DNA from: Pontibacter cellulosilyticus
Lineage (GTDB): Bacteria > Bacteroidota > Bacteroidia > Cytophagales > Hymenobacteraceae
Length of the DNA stretch: 64,000 nucleotides
Direction: 5' to 3'
NCBI RefSeq assembly: GCF_014306105.1
Contig: NZ_JACRVF010000003.1
Span: 248,001 to 312,000 of the forward strand
The notes under the pieces are model-generated. The model worked only from the letters and a program-made list of their open reading frames with translations, ran no database searches and was not told the DNA's origin. Of this stretch, positions 42,682 to 50,151 are shown piece by piece. Within the stretch, counting starts at the first letter, position 1. Every line of letters starts with the position of its first letter. The position numbers and the translations under genes were made by a program.

Positions 42682-43515
42682 TTAAGAATTTGCTTGTGCT
42701 TGATTATTTGATTTCTTGATCTTTTCAAGGTTTGCCAGCGTGTCTTCATACACCTGCAGGGCATTACGGGTAAACTTGCTGTCAGGATACTGATCAATAA
42801 AGTTCTGATAGTACTCCGCTGCCAATTGCAAACGCTCTTCCTGCTTGCTTGGTATACTTTCCAGCGCGTAACGGTACTGTGCATCCAGTTTTAGGAAAGC
42901 CGCCTCTTCGCTGTATGGAGACGAAGCGTGCTCCTTCAGGAAATTATCGAGTGCAACCACTGCAGATCTCCAATTACGCAGTTGGTAGTATAGACGCGCA
43001 TTATCGAATGCTTTCTTGTCCAGCTTCACCAGCAGCTCGTCAATCAGCTCATTGGCTTCTTTTACGCGATCGCTGCTTGGGTAACGTACCATAAACTCCT
43101 GCAAGGCCTCAATGGCTGTAACCGTTGTAGTCTGGTCCTGCTCAAAGCTTGGCGACTGATTGTACAGGGCAAGTGCTTGATTATACATAGCCTGCTCTGC
43201 CAGCGGGCTGCGCGGATATGTCTGGTAAAATGTCTTGAAATGAAAATCGGCCAGCAGGTAGTCTCCCATTTCGTAATAGGTGTCTGCGAGGTAAAATTTA
43301 GCCTGCTCTGCCTGTTCGCTACCAGTTAAAAGAGGCGACACCTGCTCCAGCAACTGATTGGCGCGGTAGTAGTCTTCTTTCTCGTAGTACTCCAGGGCAG
43401 CTTTGTATTTCTTTTCAACGTCGTCGCTCTTCAAGAGCTTCTGAAAATTGCTGCAGCCGGACACAACTAGCAACAAGCCTACTATTACGACGGTATGTAA
43501 AAAGCCTTTCTTCAT
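42682..43515 (-). CDS. bamD: Outer membrane protein assembly factor BamD
   Basis: Outer membrane lipoprotein of the BAM complex, which inserts beta-barrel proteins. 277 residues: signal peptide with lipobox VSGC (Cys 21), then five TPR-like repeats, for example YYEKEDYYRANQLLEQV, QAKFYLADTYYEMGDYLLAD and NQALALYN, ending in a Lys/Asn/Gln-rich tail. First gene of the bamD-rpoZ-coaC-coaB-DUF4835 operon. A good promoter (43523-43554) sits so close that the transcript may have almost no leader. Confidence 0.93.
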   Translation of the reverse strand: MKKGFLHTVVIVGLLLVVSGCSNFQKLLKSDDVEKKYKAALEYYEKEDYYRANQLLEQVSPLLTGSEQAEQAKFYLADTYYEMGDYLLADFHFKTFYQTYPRSPLAEQAMYNQALALYNQSPSFEQDQTTTVTAIEALQEFMVRYPSSDRVKEANELIDELLVKLDKKAFDNARLYYQLRNWRSAVVALDNFLKEHASSPYSEEAAFLKLDAQYRYALESIPSKQEERLQLAAEYYQNFIDQYPDSKFTRNALQVYEDTLANLEKIKKSNNQAQANS

Positions 43516-43522
43516 GAACGGG

Positions 43523-43554
43523 CAAAATTATACAATATCTATGTGATTTACAAG
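43523..43554 (-). promoter_or_regulatory. Bacteroidota-type promoter of the bamD operon
   Basis: On the minus strand: CTTG (43554-43551), 20-base spacer, TAATTTTG (43530-43523), an exact TAnnTTTG. The bamD ATG starts 8 bases beyond the -7 box, so the leader would be only a few bases. Confidence 0.6.
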
Positions 43555-43593
43555 ACTGAAATATCAGGGCAGAATTTCCTGAGTTAAGCGTAC

Positions 43594-45279
43594 TTATTTA
43601 TTTTTTTTCAGTGGCTGCGGTTTTGCAGCCTTTTTGGTGGCCGGTTTGTTTGCCGGTGTTTTCTTAGGCTTTGTTGCCTCTTTAGCCTTTACCGGTATCC
43701 GTGTGGCAAACACATCCTTTTTTGTTGGCCTCAGTTCGGCCATCCAGCTAAAGCCTTCCAAGCGCCTCAAATCTTCCTGCAGTTCATGAGGAGGAATAAA
43801 GTTGGCATCCGGCTGCACCAAGAACGAGATTGTCTTCAGTTTATTTTCCCCGAACTTTAAAACCATGTTACTGCAGATAGCTTTGTTCATGCCGGTTAAT
43901 GTGCTGTCTCCTTCCAAAGCAAAGTATAAACTTTCTCCATTGCCGTTCACATTAACGCGCCGCAGATCGCCATCCTGAAAATAAGCCACCATGTTTCGGC
44001 CCTTTACCTGGTTGTAGTTTTTAAGCGTATCTTCTGATGAGATAAAGGCATTGCTGTACATGTACATCCTGTCGATGGTCTTGTTGCGCATCTGCACATG
44101 TATGGTATCTGAAACCAGTTGGCTGCTTTCGCTCCAGAGCACCGGCTTGCGGTTCAGGTGCATTACAGAGTCGGTGCGGTTGTAGCTTAGCGAGTCGGCT
44201 TTGCCCTGCAGGTCCGATTTAAAGATTTTTACGTTAGGATAGGCGAACACCATACTTTTCGTTCTGCCGGCTTTGGCCTCCCTGGAGTAAAGCGTATCCG
44301 CAGACAAGTATAAGGTATCTTTGTCTAGTATAGATTCCATTACCGGACTACCGTATACTTTCGCCTCGCCCCTGTCGCGCCAGTAGCGGCCTATCTGCCC
44401 TCTTATAGTTACATCATCTTTGAGCGAGCGCAGCGACACGTTTTTCTCTGCATAGCCATAACCCTTGTTCTGGTCATAGTATAGCTTATCGCCTCCCAGC
44501 CTGTACTCTTTTGTAAGAATGTAGGCATTGCGGCCGAAGTTAGAGACTTTAGTTAGTGTATTATAGGTACCTTCTTCGGCATACAGGTCGCCCTGCTCGC
44601 CACGTATAAAGGTTGGGCCTTGAAAGTATACTATTTTACTTTGCGTGTTGTAGCGCAGGTTTTGAGCTGTAATATTATAGTCTTTGGTCGTTACTTTTAC
44701 ATCCTGCTGAAAAGTATACATCTTAGAACGGGTATCGTAGGAGCCACGGCGGCTTTCGAGCCTGTTCTCTGGGTCTACGATCACGCCACCTTCTGTGTAA
44801 TAAGCTGTCTTCTCGTTCAGGTTGTAATCCATACTTGGTGTCGTCAGCGTCATGCGCGGGTCCTGCATCACTACATTTCCCGTCATCTTGGCAATTCTGG
44901 CATTGCCGTCATACGTGGCCTTATCACTGCGCATGGTTACGGTATCTGCCTGCTGTATCCGCACGTTCCCGAAAGCCTCTAAAAAATTACGATCTTTATA
45001 TTGGTAAACAGAATCGGCGTACAAGAGCGCGTCACGCTGCTTAAACTTCACATTTCCTATCAGTTTGTCGATACGCTGTCCGTTAAACACGCCGCCTACC
45101 AAAGAATCAGCCCCTTGTAGTTCTACCCTATCGCCCTGTGTCTGAGGTTTAGGTTGTTGTTGCCTTGGCTGCTGTGTTTGCTGTTTTGGCTGTTGCTGCC
45201 GCTTTAATTGCTCCTGCCCGAAAACCGCTACCGAAAGCAGGGTAAAGACAAGAGAAAACAGTATTTTTGTGTAATTCAT
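43594..45279 (-). CDS. OstA/LptA-like LPS transport protein
   Basis: 561 residues. Signal peptide (NYTKILFSLVFTLLSVAVFG), a Gln-rich low-complexity stretch (about residues 22-50), then repeated OstA-type beta segments: IGNVKFKQRDALLYADSVYQ, FGNVRIQQADTVTMRSDKAT, MTGNVVMQDPRMTLTTPSMD and YYTEGGVIVDPENRLESRRG and further repeats to about residue 420. Such beta-jellyroll repeats bind lipopolysaccharide and bridge the periplasm in the Lpt system. The C-terminus is Lys/Pro/Ala-rich and basic. The chain is much longer than E. coli LptA (185), as usual for Bacteroidota OstA-like proteins. ATG 45279 is chosen; the TTG at 45294 is rejected. Confidence 0.86.
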   Translation of the reverse strand: MNYTKILFSLVFTLLSVAVFGQEQLKRQQQPKQQTQQPRQQQPKPQTQGDRVELQGADSLVGGVFNGQRIDKLIGNVKFKQRDALLYADSVYQYKDRNFLEAFGNVRIQQADTVTMRSDKATYDGNARIAKMTGNVVMQDPRMTLTTPSMDYNLNEKTAYYTEGGVIVDPENRLESRRGSYDTRSKMYTFQQDVKVTTKDYNITAQNLRYNTQSKIVYFQGPTFIRGEQGDLYAEEGTYNTLTKVSNFGRNAYILTKEYRLGGDKLYYDQNKGYGYAEKNVSLRSLKDDVTIRGQIGRYWRDRGEAKVYGSPVMESILDKDTLYLSADTLYSREAKAGRTKSMVFAYPNVKIFKSDLQGKADSLSYNRTDSVMHLNRKPVLWSESSQLVSDTIHVQMRNKTIDRMYMYSNAFISSEDTLKNYNQVKGRNMVAYFQDGDLRRVNVNGNGESLYFALEGDSTLTGMNKAICSNMVLKFGENKLKTISFLVQPDANFIPPHELQEDLRRLEGFSWMAELRPTKKDVFATRIPVKAKEATKPKKTPANKPATKKAAKPQPLKKNK

Positions 45280-45330
45280 CAAAGTTCCTGACAAAGGACA
45301 GAAGACAATTTGATTAAGGACAGCTATTTC

Positions 45331-45362
45331 TTTTGTCCTCTCTCTAATAGTCTTTCGTCTAA
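45331..45362 (+). repeat. Short dispersed repeat, copy upstream of tilS
   Basis: Contains CTAATAGTCTTTCGTCT; a similar 33-base stretch lies after tilS at 46796-46828 (shared CTAATAGTCTTT and flanking TTTTG/TAA). Both sit in sequence rich in GGACAAAA-type words on either strand. Identity of the family is unknown. Confidence 0.5.
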
Positions 45363-45404
45363 TTTATACTTCAAAATTATAAAATTTTTACCAGCCGCTG
45401 CTTT

Positions 45405-46736
45405 ATGCTACAGAAAGTTTCAGGTTTTATACAAGCGCAAGATCTTTGCCAACCCGACAGTAAAATTTTAGCAGCCGTTAGTGGCGGCATCGATTCGGTA
45501 GTGCTCTGCGAAGTGCTGCACCAGCTAAAGTATGATTTTGCCATCGCACACTGCAACTTCGGACTACGCGCTGAAGACGCCGAGGCCGATCAACTATTCG
45601 CCAAAAAGCTTGCCAAACAATACGATGTGCCGTTCTTTACCGAAAACTTTAACACACGTGCCTTTGCCGAGCAGGAAAAAATATCTATCCAGATGGCTGC
45701 CCGCACATTGCGCTACGAATGGTTTGAGCAGGTGCGCCAGCAGCAAGGATATGATTACATTGCCACTGCCCACCATAGTAACGACCTCACCGAAACCATA
45801 TTGCTGCACCTGACCAGAGGCACAGGCATTGCAGGGCTACATGGTATACCACCTAAAAACGGCCACATCATACGCCCAATGCTCACAGTTACCAAAGACG
45901 ATATCTACGACTTTGTAACCTCCTCTAAGCTGATCTGGCGCGAAGATGTATCCAATGAGACCACCAAGTACCAGCGTAACAAAATAAGGCTTGAGGTAAT
46001 TCCGGTACTAAAGGAGATAAACCCGAGCCTGGAGGAAACCATGCAGCAAACTGCCGAGCGTGTAAGCCACGCTGAAAGTATAGTGGCAGCCTATATACAG
46101 AACCTGCGCGAGCAAAGTATAAAAGAGGCCGAAAATGCATGGTACATCTCACTAGTGCCGCTGCAGAATGCCACAGGCATGCCAGTTGTGCTGCACGAGC
46201 TGCTGCGCCCGTTCAACTTTAGCTACACTGTGGTGCTGGAGTTGGCAGAGGCACTGGAGGGCATATCAGGCAAACAATTCGACTCCCCTACTCACACCTT
46301 GGTAAAAGACCGGGACCAACTGGTGATTACGCCACGCAACCTGAGCACCTTCGGAAGTATACTTATAAACGAAGGAGACACTGAGGTAGAAGCCGGCAAT
46401 TTATACTTCAGCATAAAATATGTGGATGCCGATAAGTATAAACTGAACATCAAACCACACGTAGCCGCACTGGATGCTGACCAGCTTAAGTTTCCGTTGA
46501 AGCTGCGCAACTGGCAGGAAGGCGACTGGTTTGTGCCGCTGGGCATGAACGGCAAGAAAAAAATCAGCGATTTTCTGATAGACAAGAAAATCCCGGCCAA
46601 CCTTAAGCCCCAAACACTAGTACTGGTATCTGACCAATCCATCGCCTGGATCGTTAATCAGCGGCTGGATAACCGCTTTAAAGTAACAGATAAGACGGAG
46701 CGGGTAGTGGAGATAAGCGTGCAGGCAAAGCCTTAG
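45405..46736 (+). CDS. tilS: tRNA(Ile)-lysidine synthetase
   Basis: Modifies C34 of tRNA-Ile(CAU) to lysidine so that it reads AUA. 443 residues. N-type ATP pyrophosphatase P-loop SGGIDS at residues 26-31, AHCNFGLR near 49, ATAHHSNDLTETILLHL near 122, GIPPKNGHIIRP near 148, and NETTKYQRNKIRLEVIP near 185. The C-terminal domain (KFPLKLRNWQEGDWFVPLGM, KKISDFLIDKKIP near 365-400) is the TilS-C tRNA-binding module. AUA decoding matters here, as the genome-wide AAGTATA motif often places ATA codons in genes. The gene is bracketed by a short repeat on both sides. Confidence 0.95.
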   Translation: MLQKVSGFIQAQDLCQPDSKILAAVSGGIDSVVLCEVLHQLKYDFAIAHCNFGLRAEDAEADQLFAKKLAKQYDVPFFTENFNTRAFAEQEKISIQMAARTLRYEWFEQVRQQQGYDYIATAHHSNDLTETILLHLTRGTGIAGLHGIPPKNGHIIRPMLTVTKDDIYDFVTSSKLIWREDVSNETTKYQRNKIRLEVIPVLKEINPSLEETMQQTAERVSHAESIVAAYIQNLREQSIKEAENAWYISLVPLQNATGMPVVLHELLRPFNFSYTVVLELAEALEGISGKQFDSPTHTLVKDRDQLVITPRNLSTFGSILINEGDTEVEAGNLYFSIKYVDADKYKLNIKPHVAALDADQLKFPLKLRNWQEGDWFVPLGMNGKKKISDFLIDKKIPANLKPQTLVLVSDQSIAWIVNQRLDNRFKVTDKTERVVEISVQAKP

Positions 46737-46795
46737 GCTTCTTGAAAAAGGACGATTTGACAAAAGAAAAAGGACTAAATTATGTATAAAAAATC

Positions 46796-46828
46796 TTTTG
46801 CCATTTGTCTAATAGTCTTTTGTCCTAA
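46796..46828 (+). repeat. Short dispersed repeat, copy downstream of tilS
   Basis: Contains CTAATAGTCTTTTGTCC, the partner of the copy at 45331-45362. Roughly three quarters of aligned bases agree by eye. Confidence 0.5.
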
Positions 46829-46906
46829 ACCAAAGGTTTTAATAATAGATTTTCCTAATTTTACGGGAGTTAACTGAATCTCAAACAAAATAAATCATAT
46901 CCGATA

Positions 46907-47848
46907 ATGAAAGTAACTGTAGTTGGAGCTGGTAACGTAGGTGCAACCTGCGCTGACGTATTAGCTTACCGCGAAATCGCGAACGAAGTAGTTTTAGTGG
47001 ATATTAAAGAAGGTTTTGCTGAGGGCAAAGCGCTTGATATCTGGCAGAAAGCCCCTATCAACCTATACGACACACGCACTGTAGGTGTAACTAACGATTA
47101 CAGCAAAACAGCAGGTTCTGATGTAGTGGTTATCACATCTGGTTTGCCACGTAAGCCAGGCATGACCCGCGACGACCTTATTTCTACCAACGCGGGCATC
47201 GTTACTTCAGTAACTGAGAACATTGTTAAGCACTCTCCGGATGCGATCATCATCGTGGTTTCTAACCCACTTGATGTAATGACTTACGCTGCACACATTA
47301 CTTCTAAGCTTCCACGCACAAGAGTAATGGGTATGGCTGGTATCCTGGATACAGCACGTTACAGAGCTTTCCTTGCTGAGGCCTTGAATGTATCTCCAAA
47401 AGATATCCAGGCGGTATTGATGGGTGGCCACGGCGACACAATGGTTCCGCTTCCGCGTTACACTACAGTTGGCGGTATCCCGGTTACGGAGCTTATCGAT
47501 GAAGAAACATTGAACGCTATTGTTGACCGTACTAAGAACGGTGGTGGCGAGCTTGTAAAACTGATGGGTACTTCTGCCTGGTATGCTCCGGGTTCAGCTG
47601 CTGCTCAGATGGTTGAGGCTATCGTACGTGACCAGCGTCGTGTATTCCCAGTTTGCATGAAACTGGAAGGCGAGTACGGTATTGACGGCGTATACTTAGG
47701 TGTACCAGTTATACTTGGTAAGAACGGTATCGAAAGAATCATCGAACTTGACCTGAACGAAGATGAGAAACAATTGCTTGAGACGTCTCGCGGTCACGTG
47801 AAAGAAGTAATGGACGCGCTTGACAACATCAACGCTGCCAAAGCTTAA
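46907..47848 (+). CDS. mdh: Malate dehydrogenase (LDH-like, NAD)
   Basis: Oxidises malate to oxaloacetate in the TCA cycle. 313 residues, of the LDH-like MDH group. NAD-binding VVGAGNVGATCADVL at 5-19, the acidic Asp of VLVDI near 31 (NAD preference), substrate-loop arginines in SGLPRKPGMTRDDLI near 78-92, VSNPLDVMTY near 117, AGILDTARYRAFLA near 144 and the catalytic His in GGHGDTMVP near 174. A terminator follows. Codon use is even and strongly biased, as in highly expressed genes. Confidence 0.96.
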   Translation: MKVTVVGAGNVGATCADVLAYREIANEVVLVDIKEGFAEGKALDIWQKAPINLYDTRTVGVTNDYSKTAGSDVVVITSGLPRKPGMTRDDLISTNAGIVTSVTENIVKHSPDAIIIVVSNPLDVMTYAAHITSKLPRTRVMGMAGILDTARYRAFLAEALNVSPKDIQAVLMGGHGDTMVPLPRYTTVGGIPVTELIDEETLNAIVDRTKNGGGELVKLMGTSAWYAPGSAAAQMVEAIVRDQRRVFPVCMKLEGEYGIDGVYLGVPVILGKNGIERIIELDLNEDEKQLLETSRGHVKEVMDALDNINAAKA

Positions 47849-47873
47849 TTCTTAAAGTATACTTATTGATTTG

Positions 47874-47909
47874 AAAGCGGCGCTTCGGAAACGGAGCGCC
47901 GCTTTTTGT
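47874..47909 (+). terminator. Terminator of mdh
   Basis: AAAGCGGCGCT / AGCGCCGCTTT (47874-47884, 47895-47905), GC-rich, then T-run. The palindrome AAGTATACTT lies just upstream at 47855. Confidence 0.93.
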
Positions 47910-47962
47910 TTGACCATAGATTAAAGGAATTAGATTGATTTTTAGGATTGTCTGCAGTACTA

Positions 47963-48227
47963 GGTCCAACCACCCCTAACCCCTCCTTGTCTAATGCGGG
48001 GAATTTCCTGCATACGATTATCACCCCCCTACCCCCCTTCAAAAGGGGACTTTCGGTCCTGCTTTTTGCAGAAGTATTAGTTCTGTAGTTTTCTTTTAAC
48101 CTCCCTTCACACAAGATCTTTACAAGATGACAAAGAGGAAGAATGGCTTTAAATATATTGATGGTAGTTGGAGCAGTAAGTATAAATTCCCCGCCTTGGA
48201 CAAGGAGGGGTTAGGGGTGGTTGGATC
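47963..48227. repeat. Repeat element copy 2 (inverted-repeat, MITE/REP-like), 265 bp
   Basis: Outer arms begin GGTCCAACCACCCC on the left and end GGGGTGGTTGGATCC on the right; inner arm ends differ more (CCCCTCCTTGTCTAATGCGG against CCCCGCCTTGGACAAGGAGG). It is longer than copies 1 and 3, with an extra C-rich stretch near 48025-48060. The inner box AAGATCT-T-ACAAGATGACAAAG is shared with copy 3 in the same orientation. Located between convergent mdh and rhomboid genes. Confidence 0.85.
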
Positions 48228-48244
48228 CGGTAACTGCCAAACAA

Positions 48245-48274
48245 AAAAGCCAACCTTGATTAGAGATGGCTTTT
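48245..48274 (-). terminator. Terminator of the mutL-rhomboid operon
   Basis: AAAAGCCA / TGGCTTTT (48245-48252, 48267-48274), 14-base loop, T-rich on the minus strand. Confidence 0.75.
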
Positions 48275-48322
48275 AGTTCTTTCCAGACACTCGCAGGAAC
48301 TGCGCACACTGCAAGGTCTACC

Positions 48323-49231
48323 CTACTCCTTCTGACTCGCCTGGAACAGCTTCTGCTTTTCTTCCTTAGACAAACTCTCATAGCCTGAGCTGGAGATTTT
48401 ATCAAGTATGCGATCTATTTCGTGCTGGCTCGGCTTGCCTCCTGGCTGGGTAGTAGCGGAACTTCGGCCGTTAGAAAAGGTACTACTCGTGGTTCGATGG
48501 GTTACTTTAAGTTTAGGCCTGCTCTTAAACAAATTTGCAAAGAAGTCGGTTACGGCTAACACAGGTCGGCCCATGTCGTTGCCGCGCTGCAGCTGCTTTA
48601 CGAATAACCAACCAATAAAGGCGCCACCCAAGTGTGCAATGTTACCTCCTGCATTATCTCCCACAGCCCCTGAAATAGACAGCAGCACCAGGAAAGCAGC
48701 GATATACTTAATGCGGATCGGCCCTATCAGGATCAGGTTGAAAGTATAGTTTGGCAACAGCGTAGCCGCAGCCACCACAATAGCCAGCACACTAGCCGAT
48801 GCACCAATCATAAACGAAGCGGCTGCTCTATCGGCAAAGTATGGGATAAAGTTATAGCTAAGCATGTACAACACACCGCCGGCTATACCACCCAATATAT
48901 AAAGGCTTAAAAGTTTCCGTTCGCCGAGGTACTCTCTAATTAACTGCCCGAACCAGTATAGGTTAAGCAGGTTAAAAATGATGTGCAGAAAACCTTCATG
49001 AGTAAAAAAGTAGGAGATCAGCGTCCAGGGGCGGGTAATAAACACCAACGGATCAGAGTTAAGCGCAATAAACTCCATCAACGTGTTGTATACGCCGCCT
49101 CCACCGGTAAGCACCAATATAGTACGCGTTATGATCAGCACCACAAACACGATCACGTTAATCAGGATAAGCTGTTTAAGTGTGTTGTTTTGCTGCTTAA
49201 AAGAGTGCTTTATATCTTCAAAAATGCTCAT
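48323..49231 (-). CDS. Rhomboid family intramembrane serine protease (with C-terminal soluble tail)
   Basis: 302 residues. Six membrane helices between about residues 20 and 210. Catalytic serine is Ser 145 in IGASASVL (motif G-x-S-x) and the partner His 200 in NIAHLGGAFIG. The second-helix HN motif appears as LHIIFNLLNLYWFG near 82-95. The last 90 residues are soluble and include a charged helical end (EIDRILDKISSSGYESLSKE) typical of Bacteroidota rhomboids with the small C-terminal domain. Substrates unknown. Lies 6 bases after the other rhomboid gene, in the mutL operon. Confidence 0.9.
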   Translation of the reverse strand: MSIFEDIKHSFKQQNNTLKQLILINVIVFVVLIITRTILVLTGGGGVYNTLMEFIALNSDPLVFITRPWTLISYFFTHEGFLHIIFNLLNLYWFGQLIREYLGERKLLSLYILGGIAGGVLYMLSYNFIPYFADRAAASFMIGASASVLAIVVAAATLLPNYTFNLILIGPIRIKYIAAFLVLLSISGAVGDNAGGNIAHLGGAFIGWLFVKQLQRGNDMGRPVLAVTDFFANLFKSRPKLKVTHRTTSSTFSNGRSSATTQPGGKPSQHEIDRILDKISSSGYESLSKEEKQKLFQASQKE

Positions 49232-49237
49232 TATTTG

Positions 49238-50017
49238 TTAGAAGTTATCCTGGTAATCGCTGCGTTGCCACATCTTCACAAGTATATACGCGAACAGCAT
49301 GCCGCCAAGGTGCGCAAAGTGAGCTACGTTATCGCCGGGCATGCGGTTAAACCCGGAGTATAGCTCGAAGGCCCCATACATCAGCACAAAATACTTTGCT
49401 TTTATAGGCACCGGGAAGAACAGCAGCATGAGCTCAAGGTTCGGGAACAGCAAACCAAAAGCCATCAGTATACCGAAAACAGCACCGGAGGCTCCAAGCA
49501 TCGGCACATTCACCAGTTCGTTGTATACTTCCTTTACGGCGCTTTTGCTCTCTTCAATGTAAGCTTGATTGTCTGGGTTGCGCCGGTACTCCACTACAAA
49601 CTGTCGCTGGTACCTACCCTCAAAATGATCCTCCAAAAAATTGTAGAAAGCCATTGGGGTTGGGCTTTCAATATAGGCCGAGGCATCTTCTCGTACCTCG
49701 TTCAATTCATATGCCCTTACACCAGAGTAAAGCAAACTAGCACCTAGACCAGTTATCAGGTAAAAGGCCAGAAACCGCTGTGGTCCCCAGAACCGCTCCA
49801 GCAGTGGTCCGAAAATAAACAAGCTGAACATGTTGCTGAATACATGTGCCCAGCCCCCATGCAGGAACATGTGCGTAAACAGCTGCACCGGCTGAAAGTA
49901 CTCGGAGCTAAAGTGGTACAAGGCAAACTGCCCTGTTGGGAACAGCCTGTCCTGAAGTATAAAAATGACCACGTTGATGATCAGGAGATTCCTGACCATA
50001 GGGGTGATATTGAACAT
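49238..50017 (-). CDS. Rhomboid family intramembrane serine protease
   Basis: 259 residues. Membrane helices at both halves; Ser 177 in MLGASGAVFGILMA and His 236 in NVAHFAHLGGM form the catalytic dyad; LHGGWAHVFSNMFSLFIFG near 52-70 is the helix-2 motif. A soluble insert of about 70 residues (102-172, rich in Glu, Arg and Tyr) separates the first three helices from the catalytic part; it is longer than in typical short rhomboids. Follows mutL by 134 bases and precedes the second rhomboid gene by 6 bases. Confidence 0.9.
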   Translation of the reverse strand: MFNITPMVRNLLIINVVIFILQDRLFPTGQFALYHFSSEYFQPVQLFTHMFLHGGWAHVFSNMFSLFIFGPLLERFWGPQRFLAFYLITGLGASLLYSGVRAYELNEVREDASAYIESPTPMAFYNFLEDHFEGRYQRQFVVEYRRNPDNQAYIEESKSAVKEVYNELVNVPMLGASGAVFGILMAFGLLFPNLELMLLFFPVPIKAKYFVLMYGAFELYSGFNRMPGDNVAHFAHLGGMLFAYILVKMWQRSDYQDNF

Positions 50018-50151
50018 GCGCGTATCAGTTAAAAAGTATAAGCCATGAACTGCTTATACTTAAGGCTTATACTTTAGATAAATAGTTGTGTTGTAAATTC
50101 AGGCTATACTCCTGAAACAACATTAAAAAAATTAATAATCAAGCAATTTAC

